Positions 1-7,909 are shown, numbered from the stretch's first letter. The stretch is 63,906 nucleotides of DNA from UBA1189 sp045612065 (GCA_045612065.1 JAZKYH010000011.1:1-63906), one strand, 5' to 3'. Notes: generated from the sequence alone by a model not told the origin. Numbers and translations: made by a program.

Positions 1-510
1 ACGATGAGCTACGAGGGCAACTACCTGGACGGACTGATGAGCCGCAAGGAGTCGATTCTCAATCTGCTGCGTGCCAAGTACTACGTGCAGTGCGCCCTGC
101 TCTGCATACCACTCGTCATCATGATACTGCCCATCACCGAAGGCAAGATTTCACTGCTCTGCGCATTGGCCTGCTTCTTCCTCACCAGCGGGTTCACCTT
201 CTGGACCCTCATGCAGCTGGCCGTGTACAACAAGCATACGCTTGACCTCAACACCAAGGTGACAGGCAAAAACAGTGGTGGCACCTTCTTCCAGTCGATG
301 ATCATCATGGCCGGTTTCTTCCTGCCCGTCATCATCCTGCAAGTGCTCACCTCGCTATGCAGCGAAAACACCGCCCTGCTCATCATCCTCGGCATAGGGC
401 TCGTCTTCACGCTCACCCACCCGCTGTGGATGCGCAACATCTACAAGCGCTTCATGAAGCGAAGGTATGAGAATATGGAGGGATTCCGCTCGTCGATAGT
501 GAATAATTAG
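1..510 (+). CDS. ABC-2 type permease, C-terminal part (DUF5687-like)
   Basis: Open from the window edge, so the N-terminus is missing; about 169 residues remain. About four hydrophobic segments are visible (roughly residues 28-45, 48-72, 98-116 and 122-140 of the part seen). They are followed by a basic cytoplasmic tail rich in Arg and Lys. Layout and length fit the end of the Bacteroidetes DUF5687 family of export permeases. The ATPase gene lies about 95 bases downstream in the same direction, so the two most likely form one exporter in the inner membrane. The substrate cannot be told. The family name comes from recalled sequence style and should be treated as probable. Confidence 0.7.
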   Translation, partial: TMSYEGNYLDGLMSRKESILNLLRAKYYVQCALLCIPLVIMILPITEGKISLLCALACFFLTSGFTFWTLMQLAVYNKHTLDLNTKVTGKNSGGTFFQSMIIMAGFFLPVIILQVLTSLCSENTALLIILGIGLVFTLTHPLWMRNIYKRFMKRRYENMEGFRSSIVNN

Positions 511-513
511 GTT

Positions 514-573
514 ATTCTAGGTAGTCCTTAGCAATCCTAGGTAGTCCTAGGGTGTCCTAGGTAACCCTAAAAC
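514..573. repeat. Degenerate 10-bp tandem repeat (about six units)
   Basis: Six consecutive ten-base units lie between permease and ATPase. The commonest form is close to TCCTAGGTAG, with units ending in CTAG, CTTA or CTAA. The core CCTAGG is palindromic. It is the only ten-base array seen in the window; the other arrays use six- or seven-base units. Confidence 0.85.
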
Positions 574-604
574 AAAAAAAGAAAAACAAAAAACGCAACA
601 TACA

Positions 605-1438
605 ATGATAACCATCAGTAACCTCAAGAAATGCTTCGGCGAGAAAGTCGCCGTCAACGTATCGGACTATATCATCAGCCAAGGCACCATGCTCGGCCTC
701 GTAGGCAACAACGGAGCCGGCAAGACCACCCTCTTCCGCCTTATCCTCGATCTCCTGAAAGCCGATGAAGGCGAGGTGCATATCGACCATATCAACGTAT
801 CGAAGAGCGAGGAGTGGAAACAACGCACGGGTGCCTTCATTGACGACAGCTTCCTCATCGACTACCTCACACCGGAGGAGTATTTCTACTTCCTCGGCCG
901 CGTATATGGACTGAAGAAGGAGGAGATAGATGAGCGCCTCGCACCCTTCGCACGTTTCATGAACGGTGAGGTGCTCGCCCAAAAGAAGCTCATCCGCGAC
1001 TTCTCGCGTGGCAACAAGCAGAAGATTGGCATCATCGGTGCTATGCTGCACCGCCCCTCACTGCTCATACTGGACGAGCCGTTTAACTTCCTCGACCCCT
1101 CGTCACAGTCGGTCATCAAGCACGTGCTGGCCGAGTATAACCGCGAGACAGGTGCCACCATCCTCGTATCGAGCCACAACCTGAACCACACGACCGACGT
1201 GTGTAACCGCATCGCCCTGCTGGAGAACGGCGTAGTCATCCGCGACATCGACAACAGCGCCCACACGGCCGAGCAGGAACTGGAGAGCTACTTCAACGTA
1301 GACTTTACCGAGAAGCAGCCTACAGCCGAACACACCGCGACGGCCAATGATGCCCTATGCGACACCGAAGAGGCAGCCGCCCCTGCCCCACTCTCCGACA
1401 TAGAGGCTTCGGGCGAGCAAGCCACACAGGCAGAATAA
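605..1438 (+). CDS. ABC transporter ATP-binding protein
   Basis: Protein of 277 residues with a full nucleotide-binding domain: Walker A GNNGAGKTT near residues 35-43, a signature-like FSRGNKQK near 133-140, Walker B LLILDEPFNFLDP near 153-165, and the switch histidine in SSHN near 189. The signature departs from the classical LSGGQ. The last 60 or so residues are an acidic, Ala/Thr/Glu-rich tail with no recognisable fold, unusual for this family. With the upstream permease it should form an exporter. The ATG at 605 is the only good start; the gap before it holds the ten-base repeat and an A-rich stretch rather than a clear promoter, so co-transcription with the permease is likely. Confidence 0.9.
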   Translation: MITISNLKKCFGEKVAVNVSDYIISQGTMLGLVGNNGAGKTTLFRLILDLLKADEGEVHIDHINVSKSEEWKQRTGAFIDDSFLIDYLTPEEYFYFLGRVYGLKKEEIDERLAPFARFMNGEVLAQKKLIRDFSRGNKQKIGIIGAMLHRPSLLILDEPFNFLDPSSQSVIKHVLAEYNRETGATILVSSHNLNHTTDVCNRIALLENGVVIRDIDNSAHTAEQELESYFNVDFTEKQPTAEHTATANDALCDTEEAAAPAPLSDIEASGEQATQAE

Positions 1439-1460
1439 GCAAATAAAATTGCCGAAACAT

Positions 1461-1491
1461 TTTGCCATGTCGGAGAAAAGCAGTACTTTTG
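1461..1491 (+). promoter_or_regulatory. Promoter of rplU-rpmA
   Basis: TTTG at 1461-1464, 19 bases, then TACTTTTG at 1484-1491: an exact match to the Bacteroidetes housekeeping promoter. It implies a leader of about 80 nt before rplU. The leader contains a short self-complementary stretch (GCTGCAGCGGTTGCAGC near 1527-1543), which could fold; ribosomal autoregulation there is only a possibility. Confidence 0.85.
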
Positions 1492-1576
1492 TGCCCGATT
1501 AGTCCGCAAGGGGTTCGAAGAAGCGGCTGCAGCGGTTGCAGCACACCTCCCGGAAAACTTTTAAAGTTTTATTTTA

Positions 1577-1894
1577 ATGTACGCAATTGTAGAAATTAAC
1601 GGACAGCAGTTCAAGGCCGAAGCTGGCAAGAAATTGTTTGTTCACCACATTCAAAACGTTGAGAATGGTGCAACGGTTGAATTCGAGAAGGTTCTTTTGG
1701 TAGAGAAGGATGGTGCTATCACCGTAGGTGCTCCCACAGTAGAGGGTGCTAAGGTAGTAGCCGAAGTGAAGAGCGAGCTCGTTAAGGGCGAGAAGGTTCT
1801 CGTATTCCACAAGAAGAGAAGAAAAGGTTACCGCAAGTTGAACGGTCACCGTCAGCAGTTCTCTGAGATTGTTATTAAAGAAGTTATTGCTTAA
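1577..1894 (+). CDS. rplU: 50S ribosomal protein L21
   Basis: Protein of 105 residues, normal length for L21. It begins MYAIVEINGQQFKAE and carries the conserved basic block FHKKRRKGYRKLNGHRQQ near the C-terminus that contacts 23S rRNA. It is followed 21 bases later by rpmA, the near-universal L21-L27 pair. It has its own strong promoter and ends in a shared terminator after rpmA, so the two genes form a compact operon. The ATG at 1577 gives the canonical N-terminus. Confidence 0.98.
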   Translation: MYAIVEINGQQFKAEAGKKLFVHHIQNVENGATVEFEKVLLVEKDGAITVGAPTVEGAKVVAEVKSELVKGEKVLVFHKKRRKGYRKLNGHRQQFSEIVIKEVIA

Positions 1895-1915
1895 TCCTTA
1901 AAAACATTTTGCATC

Positions 1916-2176
1916 ATGGCACATAAAAAAGGAGTTGGTAGTTCTAAGAACGGTCGCGAATCAGCTAGTAAGCGACTCGGTGTAAAGATCTTCGGTGGTC
2001 AAGTTTGTAAGGCAGGTAACATCATCGTACGTCAGAGAGGTACAGTTCACCATCCCGGTGAGAACATGGGTATGGGTTCAGACCACACACTCTACGCACT
2101 CGTTGACGGTACCGTACAGTTCAAGAGAGGCCGTAACGACAAGAGCTTCGTTTCGGTTATCCCCGCTGAAGCATAA
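1916..2176 (+). CDS. rpmA: 50S ribosomal protein L27
   Basis: Protein of 86 residues, starting MAHKKGVGSSKNGRES, with the conserved RQRGT and HPGENMGMGSDHTL stretches. L27 lies near the peptidyl-transferase centre. The N-terminus begins directly with AHKKG, so the cleavable leader seen in Firmicutes L27 is absent. It is the last gene of the rplU operon and is followed by a strong stem-loop and T-run. Confidence 0.98.
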   Translation: MAHKKGVGSSKNGRESASKRLGVKIFGGQVCKAGNIIVRQRGTVHHPGENMGMGSDHTLYALVDGTVQFKRGRNDKSFVSVIPAEA

Positions 2177-2200
2177 TCGTTTCATTACGAACAATACAAT

Positions 2201-2236
2201 AGAGGCTTACGCATCGCGTAGGCCTCTGTTTTTTGT
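2201..2236 (+). terminator. Rho-independent terminator of rplU-rpmA
   Basis: Arms AGAGGCTTACGC and GCGTAGGCCTCT surround a tiny loop and are followed by a run of T. It lies 25 bases after the rpmA stop. Confidence 0.9.
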
Positions 2237-2274
2237 AACAATATAGTAGTTGTCCAAGAATGATTTTTTTTGCG

Positions 2275-2460
2275 ATAGTGTCATGCTGAGCAGAGCGAAG
2301 CATCTCGCAATGTGCCCTGGCTGAGTTTCAGCGCAGGATCCTTGACTTCGCCCCTATACTTTTACGTCCAAGGCTGATGCCCCGGGCGTGACTTAAAGGC
2401 TCACTACGTGGCCTCTGGTTCTGAGAGCGCAGAGCTTCGTGTCGAGAAAGTTAGATAACA
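2275..2460. repeat. Dispersed CATnCTGAGC-type element in a gene-free stretch
   Basis: No gene is visible here. The stretch holds TCATGCTGAGCAGAGCGAAG near 2281 and CAGGATCCTTGAC near 2334, words that recur in related form near 30020, 33050, 45815-45960 and 56985. It is read as one copy of a dispersed intergenic element. No open frame with coding character was seen. Confidence 0.6.
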
Positions 2461-2492
2461 AAAGAAGCCTACCAATCGGCAGGCTTCTTTTG
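2461..2492. terminator. Bidirectional terminator-like hairpin
   Basis: AAAGAAGCCTACC and GGCAGGCTTCTTT pair almost perfectly around AATC, with A and T runs on the two sides, so it could work on either strand. It sits downstream of purM on the minus strand, beyond a repeat mosaic. Confidence 0.75.
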
Positions 2493-2504
2493 TCTTTATT
2501 TGTC

Positions 2505-2765
2505 ATTTTCGTTGGAGCTCATCGCGTCCGTCGTCCGTTGTCATTCGGTTAACGCGGCTAACGTCCGTCGTCTGTTGTCTGTTAACAACTTGTTGTTGAG
2601 CTTCGGCTGCACTCGCTGTGAGAATTCAAGTGAACTTGATTCTCGCTCATTGGCACTAACCTTGTTCGTCGTCCGTTGTCATTCGGCTAACGCGGCTAAC
2701 GCCTGTTGTCTGTTGTCCTTGAGCTCACAGCTCACCGCTTACTTCTCATCGCTCACCGCTCATCG
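2505..2765. repeat. Repeat mosaic with REP-like palindrome downstream of purM
   Basis: Seven-base GTCNGTT-type units (2525-2590 and 2665-2720), then GCTCANN units (2722-2772). Between them, 2581-2663 is a REP-like element: AACAACTTGTTGTT hairpin, GAGCTTCGGCTGCACTCGC, then a palindrome centred on TCAAGTGAACTTGA, then an end like GGCACTAACCTT. The same element recurs near 31811-31895 and 49348-49532. The GCTCANN array stops at the purM stop codon. Confidence 0.8.
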
Positions 2766-2766
2766 C

Positions 2767-3936
2767 TCATTCATAATGGAAATCGCCGAACTCGCTATGG
2801 ATGTCGAGTCGCTTCTTGTCGCTGGCCTCTACACGTCCCACGATCTGTGCGTCGATGCCGAAGCTCTGGCTGATCTCGATGATGCGCTGTGCCTTGTCTG
2901 CGGGGAGATATATCTCCATGCGGTGACCCATATTGAATACCTTGTACATCTCCGCCCAGTCGGTGTGGCTCTCCTCGTGGATGGTCTTGAAGAGGGGAGG
3001 CACGGGGAACATGTTGTCCTTGATGATGTGCAGGTTGTCGATGAAGTGCAGAATCTTTGTCTGCGCGCCACCCGAGCAGTGTACCATACCATGGATGTCA
3101 CCACGCATCTCGTTCAATATTTGCTTGATTACGGGCGCGTAGGTGCGGGTGGGGGAGAGCACCAGTTTACCTGCGTCGAGGGGGCTTCCCTCGATCGTGT
3201 CGTTGAGGTGCTTGGTGCCTGAGTATACCAGCTCGCTGGGTACTGCTTGGTCGTAGCTCTCGGGGTACTTCTCAGCCAAGTACTTGGCGAATACGTCGTG
3301 GCGTGCGCTGGTCAGACCATTGCTGCCCATACCGCCGTTATATTCCTTCTCATAGGTAGCCTGTCCGTACGAGGCCAGACCCACAATCACGTCTCCAGCC
3401 TGTATGTTGCCGTTGTCGATGACGTCGCTACGCTTCATGCGGCAGGTCACCGTGCTGTCCACGATAATGGTGCGCACCAGGTCGCCCACGTCAGCAGTCT
3501 CACCGCCAGTGGCATATACGCCCACGCCCATCTCTCGCAGCTCGGCAAGCAACTCGTCGGTGCCGTTGATGATGGCCGAGATCACCTCGCCGGGAATCAA
3601 CAGCTTGTTACGTCCGATGGTCGATGACACGAGGATGTTATCCGTAGCGCCCACGCACAGCAGGTCGTCGATGTTCATGATGAGTGCATCCTGTGCTATG
3701 CCCTTCCATACGCCCAGGTCGCCCGTCTCCTTCCAATAGAGGTAGGCCAGTGACGACTTGGTGCCTGCGCCGTCGGCATGCATGATGTTGCAGTACTCCT
3801 CATCGCCGCCCAGCAGGTCGGGGATGATTTTGCAGAATGCTTTGGGGAAAATACCCTTGTCGATGTTCTTGATGGCGTTGTGTACGTCCTCCTTCGAAGC
3901 CGATACTCCACGCATCATGTAACGTTGGTTGCTCAT
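2767..3936 (-). CDS. purM: Phosphoribosylformylglycinamidine cyclo-ligase (AIR synthase)
   Basis: About 389 residues from the chosen start MSNQRYMMRGVS. PurM closes FGAM to 5-aminoimidazole ribotide with ATP, a cytosolic step of purine synthesis. Visible features include HADGAGTKSSLAYL and a NIDDLLCVGA stretch, the family's nucleotide and metal-contact region, then YATGGETADVGD and the C-terminal domain with VHCSGGAQTK. The form is the longer Bacteroidetes one. An upstream ATG at 3963 is possible, but a start at 4005 is excluded because it lies upstream of the promoter -7 box at 3981-3988. The gene stands alone, divergent from the capsule locus. Confidence 0.88.
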   Translation of the reverse strand: MSNQRYMMRGVSASKEDVHNAIKNIDKGIFPKAFCKIIPDLLGGDEEYCNIMHADGAGTKSSLAYLYWKETGDLGVWKGIAQDALIMNIDDLLCVGATDNILVSSTIGRNKLLIPGEVISAIINGTDELLAELREMGVGVYATGGETADVGDLVRTIIVDSTVTCRMKRSDVIDNGNIQAGDVIVGLASYGQATYEKEYNGGMGSNGLTSARHDVFAKYLAEKYPESYDQAVPSELVYSGTKHLNDTIEGSPLDAGKLVLSPTRTYAPVIKQILNEMRGDIHGMVHCSGGAQTKILHFIDNLHIIKDNMFPVPPLFKTIHEESHTDWAEMYKVFNMGHRMEIYLPADKAQRIIEISQSFGIDAQIVGRVEASDKKRLDIHSEFGDFHYE

Positions 3937-3980
3937 ATCAGTTAGTCGAGTTTTTTGAGACATTCTATTGATTAGGATTG

Positions 3981-4014
3981 CAAAGATAGTATAAAAAAAT
4001 GACAATTAGACCAA
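3981..4014 (-). promoter_or_regulatory. Promoter of purM
   Basis: On the minus strand, TATCTTTG (3981-3988) with TTGG 21 bases upstream (4011-4014). This places the start of transcription near 3975 and fixes the latest upstream limit for the purM start codon. Confidence 0.7.
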
Positions 4015-4057
4015 TGAGGGTGTATTTATTCCTATTAATGAAATAAAAGTAGGTTTA

Positions 4058-4089
4058 TTTGCAGAATATTAAAATAATGCCTACTTTTG
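4058..4089 (+). promoter_or_regulatory. Promoter of the capsule locus
   Basis: TTTG at 4058-4061, 20 bases, TACTTTTG at 4082-4089: a consensus match. No inverted repeats that would flag an invertible capsule promoter were seen around it. Transcription should start near 4095 and reach the UpxY gene about 620 bases later. Confidence 0.85.
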
Positions 4090-4094
4090 CAAAG

Positions 4095-4712
4095 GAGTGT
4101 AACTCCATTTTGGGGTGTGCTAAGCCAATGTTTGTACGATGGATGAAGTCGCATCAAGATTGTTGCTTTGTTGTAATTACTTGAAATTCATGTTTGTACT
4201 TGAGTTTTGAGGAGCCAAGAGAACGCACTTTTATTCGTATAGGTTGATGGTTATAGGTTATGGAACCTGATGGAGATTTGTTCTCATATCGGAGTTTAAA
4301 GGCATATCAGCAAGCCTAACGACTTGTAATCGATGTTTGTCACCTAGGATCTTGGTTATATAACCGTTTCTCAACTTACCGATATTGAAACATTGGTATG
4401 TGATATGGCCAAACTGTTCTCAGACCTTCGTGCGAAAAGAATAAGAACTTTACAGCAACAGGAAACTAAGCCATAACCTTTAATCGCTCATCGCTATTCT
4501 TGTGTAGAGTTTAGGGTTTAGTGTGTAGAGGGAAAGGCTCAAAGCTCACTTCTCATCGCTCAAAGCTCACAGCTCACCGCTATTCTTGTGTAGAGTTTAG
4601 TGTTTAGTGTGTAGAGGAAAAGGCTCAAAGCTCACAGCTCATCGCTCAAAGCTCACCGCTCATTGCTCATTGCTCACCGCCCCATAACCCATACCCATAA
4701 CCTATAACCTCC
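4095..4712 (+). promoter_or_regulatory. Long untranslated leader with possible gene relic and repeat arrays
   Basis: A stretch of 618 bases without a gene. It first holds non-repetitive sequence. A short open stretch from 4348 to 4476 would read DLGYITVSQLTDIETLVCDM, then AKLFSDLRAKRIRTLQQQ and a stop; it has an internal ATG at 4405 and looks like a decayed coding end. The last 230 bases are GGTTATN/AACCTNT, GTKTAGN and GCTCANN seven-base arrays. Long leaders are where UpxY-type proteins load in Bacteroides capsule operons, so the leader may be regulatory. No riboswitch was recognised. Confidence 0.5.
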
Positions 4713-5243
4713 ATGTCCTCTTCCTGGTATGCCATGAGTGCCACGTTCGGTCGGGCGTTAAAGGCCAAGGAGTTCTTAGAGTCCCGTTCGGTGCGTTGCT
4801 TCATCCCGATGAAGCACGAGGTCGTTAGCGACGGCAAGCACGGAAAGCAGCGCAAGCTTGTTCCTGCCATCAGCAACCTGTTGTTTGTCTACACCACTCG
4901 TGAACACATACAGTCGTTGAAGTCCGAGGTTAGTTACCTTCAGTACCTCACCCGCCCCGAGGGCGCTCGTCGTGTTCCCATCGTGGTTCCCGAGCGTCAG
5001 ATGGAGCAGTTCATCACCGTTTGCGACAGTTATAACGAAAAACTCATCTATCTCAACCCCGACGAGATAAACCTCGAGAAGGGCACCCCCGTGCAGATTA
5101 TCGGTGGAGCATTCGATGGTGTCGAGGGCACCTTCATCAAGGTCGAAGGCATTCGTAACCGCCGTGTAGCCGTCCTTGTTCCAGGTATCGCTGCCGTCGT
5201 CATTGCCGACATCACCCGCGGCTGCCTAAAAGTGCTTGTGTAG
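4713..5243 (+). CDS. UpxY-type transcription antiterminator (NusG family)
   Basis: Protein of 176 residues. The N-terminal NGN domain opens with SSSWYAMSATFGRALKAKEF and continues to about residue 105; a KOW-like segment follows near 125-160 (EKGTPVQIIGGAFDGVEGTF). NusG paralogues of this kind, UpxY in Bacteroides, ride on RNA polymerase and let it read through the start of their own capsule operon. It is the first gene after the locus promoter, as expected. No UpxZ partner, which would inhibit the UpxY proteins of other loci, is seen next to it. The ATG at 4713 gives the typical W-Y-A motif at residues 5-7. Confidence 0.92.
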   Translation: MSSSWYAMSATFGRALKAKEFLESRSVRCFIPMKHEVVSDGKHGKQRKLVPAISNLLFVYTTREHIQSLKSEVSYLQYLTRPEGARRVPIVVPERQMEQFITVCDSYNEKLIYLNPDEINLEKGTPVQIIGGAFDGVEGTFIKVEGIRNRRVAVLVPGIAAVVIADITRGCLKVLV

Positions 5244-5453
5244 TGTGTAGGGTTTAGAGTGTAGAGTGTAGTGTTTACTGTGTAGAGGGAAAGGCTCAAA
5301 GCTCACAGCTCACAGCTCACCGCTCACGGTGTATAGACAACAGACAACAGACAGCATCCATATAGTAGTCTTCGTCTTCGTTTTCGTTTTCGTTAATCAC
5401 AGCTCAAAGCTCACTTCTCATCGCTCAAAGCTCACCGCTCAAAGCCCACAACC
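5244..5453. repeat. Composite repeat mosaic, copy 1
   Basis: Ordered blocks: GTKTAGN units, GCTCANN units, GACAACN units, the word CAGCATCCATATAGTAGTC, TTCGTY six-base units, then GCTCANN again. The portion from about 5325 to 5406 recurs almost unchanged at 6435-6528, upstream of the next gene. No promoter or hairpin terminator is evident, so the array lies inside the operon. Confidence 0.9.
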
Positions 5454-6359
5454 ATGAAAGGAATCGTATTAGCCGGTGGCAGTGGTACTCGTTTGTACCC
5501 CATCACCAAAGGTATCAGCAAGCAATTGATGCCCATCTATGACAAGCCCATGGTATATTATCCCATCAGCGTGCTCATGCTTGCCGGCATCCGTGATATA
5601 TTGATTATTTCCACCCCGCACGACCTCCCGGGCTTCAAGCGCCTCTTGGGCGATGGCAGCGACTATGGCGTACGTTTCGAGTATGCCGAGCAGCCCTCTC
5701 CCGATGGCTTGGCTCAGGCTTTCACCATCGGTGCCGACTTCATCGGTGATGACAGCGCTTGTCTTGTGTTGGGCGACAACATCTTCCATGGTGCAGGGTT
5801 CACCTCCATGCTCAGGGAAGCCGTTCGCACAGCCGATGAAGAGCAGAAGGCCACCGTCTTCGGCTATTGGGTGAGCGACCCCGAGCGTTACGGCGTTGCC
5901 GAGTTCGATGGCGAGGGCAACTGTCTCAGCATTGAGGAGAAGCCCCAGCATCCCAAGAGCAACTATGCCGTTGTTGGACTTTATTTCTATCCCAACAAGG
6001 TGGTTGATGTAGCCCACCATATCCAGCCCTCTGCTCGTGGCGAATACGAGATTACCACCGTTAACCAAGAGTTCTTGGCCGATGGTGAGTTGAAGGTGCA
6101 GACCCTCGGTCGCGGCTTCGCTTGGCTCGATACCGGCACCCACGATAGCCTTTCTGAGGCCTCCACCTATATCGAGGTGTTAGAGAAGCGTCAGGGCCTC
6201 AAGATAGCCTGTCTCGAAGGCATAGCCTATCGTCAGGGTTGGATTACCGAGGAGCGCATGCGCGAACTCGCCCAACCCATGCTGAAGAACCAGTATGGTC
6301 AGTACCTCTTGAAGGTTATCGATGAGGTAAAGGGCACAGGTAATCCAAATTTAGATTAA
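5454..6359 (+). CDS. rfbA: Glucose-1-phosphate thymidylyltransferase
   Basis: Protein of 301 residues, the usual length of RmlA/RfbA. It makes dTDP-glucose from dTTP and glucose-1-phosphate. The signature GGSGTRLYPITKGISKQLMP lies at residues 8-27; LVLGDNIFHGAGF (metal-binding Asp) and the conserved EEKPQHPKSNYAVVGLYFYP follow. No rmlB or rmlC is in the window; an RmlD-like reductase lies far away near 60000, so the later steps must be encoded elsewhere. It is flanked on both sides by near-identical repeat mosaics, which could have let it move as a module. Confidence 0.97.
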   Translation: MKGIVLAGGSGTRLYPITKGISKQLMPIYDKPMVYYPISVLMLAGIRDILIISTPHDLPGFKRLLGDGSDYGVRFEYAEQPSPDGLAQAFTIGADFIGDDSACLVLGDNIFHGAGFTSMLREAVRTADEEQKATVFGYWVSDPERYGVAEFDGEGNCLSIEEKPQHPKSNYAVVGLYFYPNKVVDVAHHIQPSARGEYEITTVNQEFLADGELKVQTLGRGFAWLDTGTHDSLSEASTYIEVLEKRQGLKIACLEGIAYRQGWITEERMRELAQPMLKNQYGQYLLKVIDEVKGTGNPNLD

Positions 6360-6543
6360 TAGCTATTCTTGTGTAGAGTTTAGTGTTTAGTGTGTAGAGG
6401 GAAAGGCTCACCGCTCACCGCTCATCGCTCACAGCTCACGGTGTATAGACAACGGACAACAGACAACAGACAGCATCCATATAGTAGTCTTCGTCTTCGT
6501 TTTCGTTTTCGTTAATCACAGCTCACCGCTCATAATTATCAAA
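6360..6543. repeat. Composite repeat mosaic, copy 2
   Basis: Same order as the block before rfbA: GTKTAGN, GCTCANN, GACAACN, CAGCATCCATATAGTAGTC, TTCGTY, GCTCANN. The shared core of about 85 bases differs at only one or a few positions. Two such copies as direct repeats around rfbA are a natural substrate for homologous recombination. Confidence 0.9.
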
Positions 6544-7785
6544 ATGAAAAAGGTATTTGTATCCGGCTGCTACGATCTCCTTCACAGCGGCCATGTAGAG
6601 TTCTTCCAGCAGGCATCCCAGTTTGGCGACCTCTACGTCGGCATCGGCTCCGATGCTACCTATTTAGAATATAAGCACCGTAAGCCCATGTTTCCCCAGG
6701 AGGAACGTCTGTTTATGGTTCGCAATATCAAGGCCGTTAAGGAAGCCTATATCAACGAAGGCAGCGGCGTCATCGACTTCCTTCCTACGTTGGATATTGT
6801 CAAGCCCGACATCTTCGTCGTCAATGCCGAGGGAGGCAGCGCCGCCAAGCGTCAGTTGTGCGAGGAGCGCGGCATCCAGTATATCGAGCTGCAGCGCACC
6901 CCCCATGCAGGCTTGGAGGCCCGCAGCTCCAGCTCCCTCAAGGCCGCCCTCAGCACCCAACAGGACGACGCTGCTCATGGCTCACAGCCCACACATGGCA
7001 TCCCCACTCGTCTCGACCTCGCCGGCACTTGGATCGACCAGCCCTACGTCAGCCAGTACCATCCCGGCTGGGCCCTCACCATCTCGTTGGAGCCTACCTT
7101 TGAGGTGCGCGACCGCTGTGGATTGAGTACCAGCACCCGCAAGATGATTCAGAAGATTTGGCCCCTGAAGTTGCCTAAGATGGATCCCGAGATGTTGGCC
7201 CGTCTCGTCTTCTGTTTCGAGAACAATCCCGAGCGTGAGGACGGCCATATCTCCGGTGCCCAGGACTCTATTGGTATCTGTGTTCCTGGTCTCTGCCGTC
7301 ACTACTATGACAATAACTTCTGGCCCAAGAAGGTTGAGAGCACCATTGACGAGATGACCCTCCGCTTCCTCGAAGAGCACCTCGTGATGGTTCCCATGGA
7401 GCCCCGCAAGCCCGGCTGCTCCGTGGTGGAGGATAAGGACATCACCCCCGCCAAGGTCAAAGCCCTTGCTGATGCTGCTGAAGCCTGCTGGAATGCCATC
7501 CTGGCCCACGACCTCGCTGCCTTCGCAGCCGCCTATAAGGCCTCCTTCGAGGCCCAGGTAGCCATGTTCCCCGGCATGGTGGCTCCCACCTATATTGGTC
7601 ACCCCGAGCAAGACAACAGCTACGTTGCCGAAGCCATTGCGCACTACAGCGCTATGGACGATGTCCTCGCCTGGAAGATGCCTGGTGCCGGTGGTGGCGG
7701 CTACCTCGCCCTCGTAGTCACCGATGCAAAGGCCTTCGTGGAGCAACATTCAGAGGCGTTTGAATTGCATATTCGCAGAGAATAA
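6544..7785 (+). CDS. Cytidylyltransferase-GHMP kinase fusion
   Basis: Protein of 413 residues with two domains. Residues 1-140 are a TagD/CCT-type nucleotidyltransferase: VSGCYDLLHSGHVEFF with the HxGH motif near 14-17, and SSSSLKAAL near 128-136 in the place of the ISTT motif. Residues 155-413 are GHMP-kinase-like: RLDLAGTWID near 157-166, a degenerate CGLSTST where PxxxGLGSSS is expected, SGAQDSIG near 238-245, and KMPGAGGGGYLALVV near 379-393. The kinase N-lobe is short. The linker HGSQPTHG looks repeat-derived. Family logic suggests phosphorylation of an alcohol or sugar and its activation with CTP; the substrate is unknown. Confidence 0.8.
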   Translation: MKKVFVSGCYDLLHSGHVEFFQQASQFGDLYVGIGSDATYLEYKHRKPMFPQEERLFMVRNIKAVKEAYINEGSGVIDFLPTLDIVKPDIFVVNAEGGSAAKRQLCEERGIQYIELQRTPHAGLEARSSSSLKAALSTQQDDAAHGSQPTHGIPTRLDLAGTWIDQPYVSQYHPGWALTISLEPTFEVRDRCGLSTSTRKMIQKIWPLKLPKMDPEMLARLVFCFENNPEREDGHISGAQDSIGICVPGLCRHYYDNNFWPKKVESTIDEMTLRFLEEHLVMVPMEPRKPGCSVVEDKDITPAKVKALADAAEACWNAILAHDLAAFAAAYKASFEAQVAMFPGMVAPTYIGHPEQDNSYVAEAIAHYSAMDDVLAWKMPGAGGGGYLALVVTDAKAFVEQHSEAFELHIRRE

Positions 7786-7834
7786 TCTTTGAGTGTTAGA
7801 TAAGAATTCATAATTCAAAATTCTAATATATCTC

Positions 7835-7867
7835 GAGTTGTTTGAATTGCATATTAAGAGCGAGTGA
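7835..7867 (+). pseudogene. Duplicate of the preceding gene's last codons
   Basis: The last codons of the fusion gene (7753-7785, EAFELHIRRE-stop) reappear 82 bases downstream as ELFELHIKSE-stop with 15 identical bases in a row. It reads as the tail of a second, related gene, left when the AT-rich cassette that follows was joined here. Confidence 0.55.
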
Positions 7868-7909
7868 GTTTCTGATAAGTTTAGAGCGATACAAGGTATA
7901 TAAAAGAGT

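Noticed and set aside
1492..1576. Known riboswitch or named L21 leader
   Set aside because: The leader has weak self-complementarity only; no recognised riboswitch core.
2500..3222. Open frame of 240 codons on the plus strand opposite purM
   Set aside because: It begins in repeat arrays and then reads the complement of purM; no family character.
4040..4100. Invertible capsule promoter as in Bacteroides fragilis
   Set aside because: No flanking inverted repeats or adjacent invertase could be seen.
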